A DNA stretch of 43,556 nucleotides, from the NCBI GenBank assembly GCA_016934645.1, contig JAFGSL010000215.1, positions 1-43,556 of the forward strand, written 5' to 3'. Of this stretch, positions 24,963 through 31,445 are shown in pieces (the stretch's first letter is position 1; each line of letters opens with the position of its first letter). The notes below the pieces were generated by a model. It worked only from the letters and a program-made list of their open reading frames with translations. It had not been told where the DNA came from and did not search any database. The translations under genes were made by a program, and so were the position numbers. This DNA is from Anaerolineae bacterium (GTDB lineage Bacteria; Chloroflexota; Anaerolineae; B4-G1; SLSP01).

Positions 24963-25664
24963 TTATTCCCGCTGTTGGAGAGTGCGTCGATAGATGTCCT
25001 CCATATTGTCGCGGTTATCACGCTGTGTATTGCGTTGCTTATTCTTGCGGTTGCGCGACTTACGCTCGTCCGACATAGCTTGCGCTTGCTGGAAAGCAAT
25101 CTCCATCGCTGACAGGATGGGTTCTTCGTCGCTTTCTTCCTCGTCCATGTCTTCGGCTTCAAGCTGCATCGTCAGATCGATTTGACGCTTACGACGATCG
25201 AGCTTCAGGATTTTCACTTCGACGGTTTCGCCCATCTTGGTTACGTCCGCGGGATTACGGACGAACTGGCCCATCTCACGCACATGCAACAGACCAGGCC
25301 GCTCAGCACCAAGATCGACAAAAACGCCGTAACGTTCCATCCGCACAACTTTGCCTGTACGGACTTGTCCCTCGGTTAACTCGTCCCACTCTACCTCTGC
25401 TGGTTCGACCATCGTCAGGGCAATGCGTCCCTTTTCAGGATCGACGCTTTGTACCCAGACTTTGACTTTGTCGCCGACTTTGACCTGATCGCTAACTTTC
25501 TTAACCCGCTGCTCTGACAGACGGGAGATATGAATCAACCCTTCTCGTTCAAGCCCCAGGTCAACGAAGGCCCCGTAGAGTTCTGTACGTGTGATTGCAC
25601 CTTGCAAACACATCTTGGGTTGAAGGTCATTAATTGAGGTTGGTTGTGCCAATTCTTCCGACAT
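24963..25664 (-). CDS. Double S1-domain RNA-binding protein
   Basis: 233 residues with two tandem S1 (OB-fold) RNA-binding domains: residues ~15-88 (AITRTELYGAFVDLG ... GLIHISRLS ... GDKVKVWVQSVD) and ~99-170 (GKVVRMERYGVFVDLG ... PGLLHVREMG ... VEVKILKLD). The tail is acidic, then basic and Asn/Arg-rich (~175-233), probably disordered and possibly RNA-contacting. It resembles short ribosomal-protein-S1-like or general-stress-protein-13-like proteins of bacteria, smaller than true S1 (4-6 domains). The ATG at 25664 has AAGGAG upstream and a consensus promoter at 25702-25729. It is separate from the smpB gene, which ends 77 nt upstream of it. Confidence 0.92.
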   Translation of the reverse strand: MSEELAQPTSINDLQPKMCLQGAITRTELYGAFVDLGLEREGLIHISRLSEQRVKKVSDQVKVGDKVKVWVQSVDPEKGRIALTMVEPAEVEWDELTEGQVRTGKVVRMERYGVFVDLGAERPGLLHVREMGQFVRNPADVTKMGETVEVKILKLDRRKRQIDLTMQLEAEDMDEEESDEEPILSAMEIAFQQAQAMSDERKSRNRKNKQRNTQRDNRDNMEDIYRRTLQQRE

Positions 25665-25701
25665 CCGCTCACTTGCTCCTTGTAGTTAAATAACGGTGTG
25701 C

Positions 25702-25729
25702 ATTATAACGCAGGTGTTTCTGATGTCAA
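25702..25729 (-). promoter_or_regulatory. Consensus promoter of the S1-domain gene
   Basis: On the minus strand TTGACA (25729-25724), 16 nt, TATAAT (25707-25702): both hexamers are exact sigma-70 consensus. Start near 25695. Confidence 0.85.
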
Positions 25730-25741
25730 ATCCATAATCCA

Positions 25742-26203
25742 TCAGCCGTGCCCGAACTCTTTCCACTCGCGCCGGATCCGACGATCAGCATCGCGTTTGG
25801 CGATGACCGCACGCTTGTCATACTGGTGTTTGCCGCGTACCACGCCGATTTCCAACTTTGCCAGTTTCCCTTTAATGTACATCCGTAGCGGGATAATTGT
25901 GTAACCACGTTCCTGTGTGCTGCTTTGTAGCCGTATGATCTCCTTGCGGTGCATCAACAGCTTGCGCGGACGCTTGGGGTCGTGAGATGCCCGACCCGCC
26001 TGTTCGTACTGTGCGATATGTACATCATATAGCCAGAGTTCGCCGTTGTGCACCTGCACGTATCCTTCGCCCAAGCTAACTGCCCCTACACGTACCGATT
26101 TGATCTCCGTGCCGATCAATACGATGCCAGCTTCATATTGGTCTTCAATGTAATATTCGTGTCGTGCCTTACGATTGGTTGCCACGACCTTTACATCATT
26201 CAC
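25742..26203 (-). CDS. smpB: SsrA-binding protein SmpB
   Basis: 153 residues, the usual SmpB length. SmpB is the protein partner of tmRNA in trans-translation, which frees stalled ribosomes and tags incomplete proteins. Visible family features: VVATNRKARHEYYIEDQYEAG at the start, IVLIGTEIKSVR, VSLGEGYVQV, the H-x-Q-Y region, DPKRPRKLLMH, and the basic C-terminal tail KRDADRRIRREWK that enters the ribosomal mRNA channel. I place the start at GTG 26203, one nucleotide past the stop of the protease gene and 6 nt after AAGGAC. Longer frames up to 26311 would overlap the protease by 100 nt. No ssrA gene is visible in the window. Confidence 0.96.
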   Translation of the reverse strand: MNDVKVVATNRKARHEYYIEDQYEAGIVLIGTEIKSVRVGAVSLGEGYVQVHNGELWLYDVHIAQYEQAGRASHDPKRPRKLLMHRKEIIRLQSSTQERGYTIIPLRMYIKGKLAKLEIGVVRGKHQYDKRAVIAKRDADRRIRREWKEFGHG

Positions 26204-26204
26204 G

Positions 26205-27509
26205 TCATTGTCCTTGTATAAGATATTCAATCGCGCGTTCCAATTGGGGATCTTCGCCTGCCGGTGTGTCATCAGGGACTTCTGCGAGAATATCCGGCTC
26301 CAGTCCGTCACCGTGGATGCTGTTATCGTTTGGCGTGAACCAACGAGCGATGGTCACGCGCAGTTGTGAACCGTCGCTGAGCGCGTTGGGGCGTTGTACC
26401 GAGCCTTTGCCGAGGGTCTTTGTACCGATCAATACTGCGCGTCCACGGTCCTGCAGCGCGCCGGCCACAATCTCTGAGGCGCTGGCACTACCCCGGTTGA
26501 CCAAAACAGCCATTGGAATGTCCTCGCCGATGTCACCGTCATAGGAGTAAAACCGCTGTTCCCCGCCCGAACTGTCGCGTTCTATAGCTACCAGACCCTT
26601 ATCTAAGAACAAATCCGACACCTTGATGGCCTGATCTAGCCAGCCACCAGGATTGGAGCGCAGATCGAAGATGAGGCCTTTGGGATTCTGTTTTGCCAAT
26701 TCCTCAAGTGCCTCCTGTACATTGTCAGTTGCATTCGCATCGAAATCAGTTAGTAGTATGTAGCCAATTTCATCGTCTAGCATACGATATTCAACAATTG
26801 GAACTTCGATGCGAGCCCGTGTTACGGTAATTGTAATCTCATCGTCTTCGTCAGCGCGGAGAATCGTTAACACAGCATCCGTCCCCGCCGGACCACGGAT
26901 GTAGCTGATCGCCTCATAAAGGCCTAACCCCACGATGGATTGATCTCCTACGGCCACGATGATATCGCCAGGAAGCACACCTGCAGCTTCCGCCGGTTGT
27001 CCGGAAATCAGGCTAGCGATTTCGAGATACCCGTCTTCGCGCATCGTCACCATAGCACCGATGCCTTCGAAGGTTCCGCTGGCGTCTTCATTGTAAATTG
27101 CTGTGATCTGCGGATCGAGGAACGAGGTATAGGGATCATCCAACGCCAGCAACATCCCGCGGATCGCACCGTAGGTCAATGCTTGTTGGTCTGGTAATTC
27201 GCCATAGAACTGCTCGTCTAGAAGTCCCAGAACCTCCTGGATGAGCTCATAATCGAAATCTGTTGAGACAACAGGAGATGTACCGTCAATCGACGGGGCT
27301 TGTGACTCAACCGTCTTATCGGCAGAGGGAGTACTGTCTGCGGATTCTTCGCCAGCTTCGACTGCAGGAGCTTCTGGATTTGTAGTTGCTGTCACTCCAC
27401 TTGTGCGTCCGGTTAACCGACCGATAAGGAAACCACCACCAAAAGCACCAACAGTTAATACTGTAACGATTGCCAAGATTCCCACAACTATCAATATTCT
27501 ACGGGTCAT
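26205..27509 (-). CDS. S41 C-terminal processing/tail-specific protease (CtpA family)
   Basis: 434 residues: N-terminal membrane anchor (ILIVVGILAIVTVLTVGAFGGGFLIG), a Ser/Glu/Pro-rich linker, an N-terminal helical region, a PDZ domain (~residues 155-235; ASLISGQPAEAAGVLPGDII) and the S41 protease core. The catalytic Ser is in NRGSASASEI (~342) and the Lys in GKGSVQ (~367), the normal 25-residue spacing. These serine-lysine proteases cleave exported proteins from exposed C-termini. Start ATG at 27509 follows AAGGAG; the longer frame to 27671 runs through the promoter leader. smpB follows after one nucleotide, so the two are translationally coupled. Confidence 0.95.
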   Translation of the reverse strand: MTRRILIVVGILAIVTVLTVGAFGGGFLIGRLTGRTSGVTATTNPEAPAVEAGEESADSTPSADKTVESQAPSIDGTSPVVSTDFDYELIQEVLGLLDEQFYGELPDQQALTYGAIRGMLLALDDPYTSFLDPQITAIYNEDASGTFEGIGAMVTMREDGYLEIASLISGQPAEAAGVLPGDIIVAVGDQSIVGLGLYEAISYIRGPAGTDAVLTILRADEDDEITITVTRARIEVPIVEYRMLDDEIGYILLTDFDANATDNVQEALEELAKQNPKGLIFDLRSNPGGWLDQAIKVSDLFLDKGLVAIERDSSGGEQRFYSYDGDIGEDIPMAVLVNRGSASASEIVAGALQDRGRAVLIGTKTLGKGSVQRPNALSDGSQLRVTIARWFTPNDNSIHGDGLEPDILAEVPDDTPAGEDPQLERAIEYLIQGQ

Positions 27510-27588
27510 TTCTTTAATCTCCTTAAATTGCCCCATAATCCATCCTGCAGAGGGGCAGGGTATGTCCAAAATTTGTCTATGGAGATCT

Positions 27589-27616
27589 ATTTTATCACAA
27601 GCAGGATAAGATTCAA
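27589..27616 (-). promoter_or_regulatory. Promoter of the ctpA-smpB operon
   Basis: On the minus strand TTGAAT (27616-27611), 16 nt, TAAAAT (27594-27589). Start near 27582, leaving a leader of about 70 nt. Confidence 0.6.
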
Positions 27617-27664
27617 GGTAATGAGAAGGTCTAGGCCTTGGGAAGATTCTACAGCCAAAGCTGT

Positions 27665-27692
27665 TTGACAAAATTGCTAAGCTTGCTATAAT
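27665..27692 (+). promoter_or_regulatory. Consensus promoter upstream of the cold-shock gene
   Basis: TTGACA (27665-27670), 16-nt spacer, TATAAT (27687-27692); both hexamers exact. Start near 27699, about 130 nt before the gene. Confidence 0.88.
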
Positions 27693-27698
27693 TTAATC

Positions 27699-27766
27699 AT
27701 AGGCGAGTAAGATTTCGAGTTTGTCCACTGAGAGACCTGGATGTTTTACGAGTCCAGGTCTTTTTT
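27699..27766 (+). ncRNA. Putative short leader RNA ending at an intrinsic terminator
   Basis: The predicted transcript from 27699 reaches an 8-bp perfect stem GACCTGGA (27734-27741)/TCCAGGTC (27753-27760) and six T (27761-27766). RNA made from the consensus promoter would therefore often stop here as a ~68-nt product, before the cold-shock coding region at 27829. Either it is a small RNA gene or an attenuator of the cold-shock gene. Confidence 0.55.
27734..27766 (+). terminator. Intrinsic terminator in the cold-shock gene leader
   Basis: Perfect 8-bp stem with 11-nt loop and a U6 tract, located between a consensus promoter and the csp start codon. Confidence 0.8.
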
Positions 27767-27828
27767 ATGGAATTGGCTGGATTTTCTATTCGAAACAATC
27801 AAGTATGTAAATGAAAGGGAGAGAAATT

Positions 27829-28038
27829 GTGAGTAATCGGGAAATTGGAACTGTCAAGTGGTTCAACGAGTCTAAAGGATATGGCTTCATCTCACGGGAA
27901 GGTCATGACGATGTCTTTGTTCATTACTCTGCTATCCAAACTGACGGATACAAGAAGTTGGACGAGGGACAGCGTGTTGAGTTCTCCGTAGAGCAAGGTC
28001 CTAAGGGATTACAAGCCACCAATGTGGTGCTTGTGTAG
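27829..28038 (+). CDS. Cold-shock domain protein (CspA family)
   Basis: 69 residues, a single cold-shock domain: [16 protein letters not shown] (RNP1-type K-G-Y-G-F-I), DVFVHYSAI (RNP2-type V-F-V-H), and [10 protein letters not shown] at the end. These proteins bind single-stranded RNA/DNA, melt RNA structure, and several act as transcription antiterminators. GTG at 27829 follows GGGAG at a good distance and gives the family's normal length; the ATG at 27811 would add six residues that include the ribosome-binding site. Expression from the promoter at 27665 requires readthrough of the terminator at 27734-27766. Ends at a 42-bp perfect palindrome. Confidence 0.95.
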   Translation: MSNREIGTVKWFNESKGYGFISREGHDDVFVHYSAIQTDGYKKLDEGQRVEFSVEQGPKGLQATNVVLV

Positions 28039-28122
28039 GGGTAACTTGCGATTACAACTCATCCACCTGCTATGTGGGGTGGGGAGGAGCAATAGCAATC
28101 GGCGTTGAAATCCTATACGCGA

Positions 28123-28164
28123 ACAAAAACAGAGCGGTGTATATATACACCGCTCTGTTTTTGT
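28123..28164. terminator. 42-bp perfect palindromic terminator
   Basis: Each 21-nt arm is an exact inverted copy with no loop (centre between 28143 and 28144). The core is AGAGCGGTGTATA, and the arms end in A5/T5, so the hairpin is flanked by a U-tract on either strand. It is suited to end the cold-shock transcript. Confidence 0.85.
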
Positions 28165-28411
28165 GTCAAAAAAGGTGATTACCGGATAGAACAAACGATC
28201 TATAAAAGATCTAAATCGGGGGGACGTTACCGCAATGCTCAAGAAAGAAAGGCTGTAGCTTTGATTTTAAATACGCTTTGCGTAATAGAGAGCAAACCTC
28301 GTTGGCGTTTGAGTCACAAATCAACCTAGCCAACAGACAATGTGATTTAGAGGCTTAATTTTACATAATATACATAGTCGGAAGTTTAAATTATGTAAAA
28401 AAGTGAAATAC
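28165..28411. other. A/T-rich intergenic stretch with one inverted repeat
   Basis: No convincing gene. It holds a perfect 11-bp inverted repeat (28359-28369 and 28390-28400, TTTTACATAAT type) around a 20-nt loop, near the end of the minus-strand gene at 28412, which may help terminate it. A short frame at 28105-28329 crosses the palindrome and is not credible. Confidence 0.5.
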
Positions 28412-28831
28412 CTATGATAGAGTGTTATGTTCCCTTTTTGTTGTTGTGCTCGACTTTGCCGTATGTTTGAGATTCTTGCCCCAGTGGTCCTCTTTCAGCG
28501 CGACCTCATCATCCTCACCCTCTGGGAGATCACGCGGTGCAGTCAGTACCCGTTCATTTGCGAGATGATGTGAGGCGACCAGCATTCTAAATTCTTCGCG
28601 CTCTTGCTCGAGCTGGCGTTCCTCGTGATCCAACGCGTCGTGCCATACCCGCAATTCTTTTTGCCATATCTCGAGCTCGATATTTTTGTCTTGTATTTCC
28701 TGCCGTTCTCCAGCTAGAGCCGCCCGGCGTTTGACAGTTGCGCCGCGCTCTATCCACAAGTAAATAGAAAACAGCACAGCCAACAAAAACAGTACTGCTC
28801 CGGAAAGGAACATCACTGCGTCCAGGACCAT
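28412..28831 (-). CDS. Small membrane-anchored coiled-coil protein
   Basis: 139 residues with no recognised family. One N-terminal membrane helix (AVMFLSGAVLFLLAVLFSIYLWI) is followed by a charged helix (residues ~28-85) rich in Glu, Gln and Arg with heptad-like spacing, predicted to be a cytoplasmic coiled coil, and a disordered polar tail. ATG at 28831 is preceded by AAGGAG. It lies 50 nt after the Elp3 gene on the same strand and probably shares its transcript. No functional link to Elp3 can be shown. Confidence 0.75.
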   Translation of the reverse strand: MVLDAVMFLSGAVLFLLAVLFSIYLWIERGATVKRRAALAGERQEIQDKNIELEIWQKELRVWHDALDHEERQLEQEREEFRMLVASHHLANERVLTAPRDLPEGEDDEVALKEDHWGKNLKHTAKSSTTTKREHNTLS

Positions 28832-28881
28832 AAGCTCCTTTTCTCAACAGATGCAGACGAAACAGACAATATTTCTGGACA

Positions 28882-30510
28882 TTATACATCCAACCGGCGG
28901 ATTGGGTAGAGGTTGCCAGCCGTAAAACCGCGCTCGCGATAATAGGGCCGTGTACCGATGGCAGCGATGACGGCTAATCCACCGAATCCGGCCTGGTGCG
29001 CGATATCCGCGGCAATATCGAGTAATTGTGTGCCTAAACCACGATGCTGTGCCGCCCCACCCCGCTCTCCCAGAGCTTGCGCCGGTCCGTAGATATGCAG
29101 TTCGCGCACCATCGCCACCTCGCGGATTTCAGGGATCGGGAGAATATCACGCGGGGCTATAGGCAAAGAGAGCCGCAGGAAACCGGCCAAGTGACCCGAA
29201 GGCGTGAGATACTGCAAGAAATGCTCCTGTGTGGCATCAGTAAGATAAGACAAGACATCTAATTGAAGTTTATCAGTTGCTAGCGCTTGCCCTACAGCGA
29301 TCTTCTTCCCGCGCACCTCACGACAACGGATGCATTGACAGGCTAGACCGTGATCACGCATCTGTGCCTGTACAAGTTGTCGCAGGTTACTCTTGGTTGT
29401 TCCCGCAACGATATACTGAGCAGGAATATCGCGCATCAAGCGATTGATACGACTATAGGGTGGTATCAAGGTTTTGCAACGCACCAGCAAGTCTATGAGT
29501 ACTTCTTCGGGATAAGGCTGGTACTCACCCCATTCCCAGAGAGTGTAGAGCGCTGTCCCTTCGAGAAGTGCTGTCGGATAGATCTTGATTTCATCGGGAC
29601 GCAAAGCAGGATCGTCCCACAGTCGCGCAAAGTCCGCCAGGTCCGATTCGGGCATCGCTCCGTATAGATTGGGCATCCAGTGTAGCACAATCTTGAAGCC
29701 AGCAAGGCGCAGCAATTGCGTTGCTCGCCGTACGTCATCCAACGTGTGCCCGCGCCGGTTGAGCGCCAGGATACGATCGTCGCAGCTTTGTGCTCCGAGT
29801 TGCACCTTTGTCACTGCTTGCTGGCGAAGGGTCAATACCTCTTCCGGTGTGATCCAATCCGGGCGCGTCTCTATGGCAAGGCCAACATTGCGATGAGAGG
29901 CCGCCTCATTACACCGCAAAGCCTCATCCAGAGTGGCAGATTCCGTCCCGTTCATTGCGTCAAAACAGCGGCGGAGAAAATGCTCGCGATAGTCATGTGG
30001 ATAGACAGACCACGTGCCTCCCAAGATCAACAATTCGATCTTGTCCGTAGAATGACCGATGGCATTGAGGGCTTCGATACGCGTATAGGTCTGGGCGTAG
30101 GGGTCATAGTCATTCTGAATGGCGCGGAGGACGCCCGGCTCGCCGTTAAGATAGCTCTTCGGTGCATCACGTTGTTCCGGGCAAAAGATGCACGTCCCCG
30201 GACATGGATATGGCTCGGTCAAAACAGCCACCGGCGCGACTCCAGAGATTGTACGCACAGGGCGACCGCGCAGCCGGCGCTCTATCCCTGTATCTTCCTC
30301 GAGCACCCCACCCTGCACCAATCGATGGTAGGCGTCCAATAGTTGTGATTTGGCGTACGTGCCGGTTGCACTCGGATAGCGCCGAAGAATCGGCATGATA
30401 TCGCTGTCACTCGCCGGCAGGTCACGAAGCGCCTGTAAAAGATGCAGGACATTATCATACTCGTGTGCTTGCGTCAAATCGATCGCTTCAGGAACCCCGC
30501 CCTTAACCAT
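28882..30510 (-). CDS. Elp3-family tRNA wobble-uridine modifying enzyme (radical SAM-GNAT)
   Basis: 542 residues. N-terminal radical-SAM domain with iron-sulfur motif C-x3-C-x2-C in YPCPGTCIFCPEQ (~residues 102-109), followed by family residues KSYLNGEP, ELLILGGTWSVYP and AIETRPDWI. The C-terminal GNAT acetyltransferase domain (~400-542) has the acetyl-CoA loop QHRGLGTQLL (~487) and IGTRPYYRERGF. Elp3 proteins use acetyl-CoA and SAM radical chemistry to put a carboxymethyl group on U34 of tRNA. In bacteria the protein occurs without other Elongator subunits. Cys in this copy is intact. ATG at 30510 follows AGGTGG. It is divergent from a methyltransferase that resembles Trm9, the enzyme that methylates the Elp3 product in eukaryotes. 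Confidence 0.93.
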   Translation of the reverse strand: MVKGGVPEAIDLTQAHEYDNVLHLLQALRDLPASDSDIMPILRRYPSATGTYAKSQLLDAYHRLVQGGVLEEDTGIERRLRGRPVRTISGVAPVAVLTEPYPCPGTCIFCPEQRDAPKSYLNGEPGVLRAIQNDYDPYAQTYTRIEALNAIGHSTDKIELLILGGTWSVYPHDYREHFLRRCFDAMNGTESATLDEALRCNEAASHRNVGLAIETRPDWITPEEVLTLRQQAVTKVQLGAQSCDDRILALNRRGHTLDDVRRATQLLRLAGFKIVLHWMPNLYGAMPESDLADFARLWDDPALRPDEIKIYPTALLEGTALYTLWEWGEYQPYPEEVLIDLLVRCKTLIPPYSRINRLMRDIPAQYIVAGTTKSNLRQLVQAQMRDHGLACQCIRCREVRGKKIAVGQALATDKLQLDVLSYLTDATQEHFLQYLTPSGHLAGFLRLSLPIAPRDILPIPEIREVAMVRELHIYGPAQALGERGGAAQHRGLGTQLLDIAADIAHQAGFGGLAVIAAIGTRPYYRERGFTAGNLYPIRRLDV

Positions 30511-30662
30511 ATAACCTAACCACCTGACTTTATACCTAACAGGTAAGAATATGAATGTTTCAAGCCTTTTGGTTCTGACTTGCCCGGACTGTAGAATATT
30601 ATACCACTGCTACACCGCGCTAGAAGTTATAATAAAGTTTTCCCAAACGGTTTGAATTTGCC

Positions 30663-30690
30663 TTGCCACTTGCGTAAATTCGCCTATACT
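30663..30690 (+). promoter_or_regulatory. Leaderless promoter of the methyltransferase gene
   Basis: TTGCCA (30663-30668), 16 nt, TATACT (30685-30690), then 7 nt to the ATG at 30698. No ribosome-binding site precedes the ATG. Confidence 0.65.
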
Positions 30691-30697
30691 TTGCGCT

Positions 30698-31429
30698 ATG
30701 CGCGAGGAAGTCATAAATCTATTGAGTAATCTGAATCGCACCTTCTACGACGAGCTAGCCGAGGTTTTTGCCGCTTCTAGAGGAGCCAGAGAGCCGGGAT
30801 TGGAACGCATCCTCGCAAAGATGCAACCGTGTGCACGTGTACTCGATCTGGGATGCGGGCAGGGACGGGTGGCGGCGATGCTACCGGCAGGATGCGAGTA
30901 CGTGGGTATGGATTTCTCCACCGAAATGCTGGCGGTCGCGGAACGTTCCGTGGATATAGAGAGTGTAGAGCGCTCTTCAATCATGCCCCGTTTCATCGTT
31001 GGAGATTTGCTCGATCCAGAATGGTCTGCATCGCTTCCTTACGGATACTATGACTGGGGCATCCTTCGGGCCGTCTTGCACCATATTCCTGGCATAGAAA
31101 ACCGCCAAACCGTTGTCGCACGTGCGGCGGGATACCTTGCGCCGCATGGACGTCTGTTGCTTGCCAACTGGCAATTCTTGGAGATTGAACGCCTGCGCCG
31201 TCGGTTACTTCCCTGGGACATTGTAGGCTTACACTCAAAAGACGTCGAAGCAGGCGACTATTTGCTGGACTGGCAACGTGAAGGATACGGTATACGCTAC
31301 GTGCATCTGATCGACGAGGACGAGACTGTGTCTCTTGCCGCGTTTGCTGGCCTGACTATGGAATCCCTATTCCGTGCTGACGGGCATAACAACAATCTGA
31401 CGCTCTACGCAGTGTTGCGTAAAACCTGA
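30698..31429 (+). CDS. SAM-dependent methyltransferase, Trm9/ALKBH8-like
   Basis: 243 residues, class I SAM methyltransferase. SAM-binding motif VLDLGCGQGR (~residues 48-57), acidic strand GMDFSTEML, and a post-motif RAVLHHIPG. The middle and end resemble Trm9/ALKBH8-type tRNA methyltransferases: a basic-free helix LLLANWQFLEIERLRR, then GDYLLDW, RYVHLIDEDE and a C-terminal NNNLTLYAVLRK. Trm9 methylates 5-carboxymethyluridine at the wobble position to mcm5U. The gene faces elp3 across about 190 bp. Similarity was judged by eye, and generic methyltransferase is the alternative. Likely translated from a leaderless mRNA and followed after 16 nt by a PA14-domain gene. Confidence 0.8.
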   Translation: MREEVINLLSNLNRTFYDELAEVFAASRGAREPGLERILAKMQPCARVLDLGCGQGRVAAMLPAGCEYVGMDFSTEMLAVAERSVDIESVERSSIMPRFIVGDLLDPEWSASLPYGYYDWGILRAVLHHIPGIENRQTVVARAAGYLAPHGRLLLANWQFLEIERLRRRLLPWDIVGLHSKDVEAGDYLLDWQREGYGIRYVHLIDEDETVSLAAFAGLTMESLFRADGHNNNLTLYAVLRKT

Positions 31430-31445
31430 TCTGGCGGGGGTAAAG

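Noticed and set aside
26204..26311. Longer start for SmpB at 26311
   Set aside because: It would overlap the protease gene by 100 nt and make the protein 36 residues longer than normal; GTG 26203 gives the family length.
28105..28329. 74-residue frame after the cold-shock gene
   Set aside because: It runs through the 42-bp palindromic terminator and has no ribosome-binding site or recognisable sequence.
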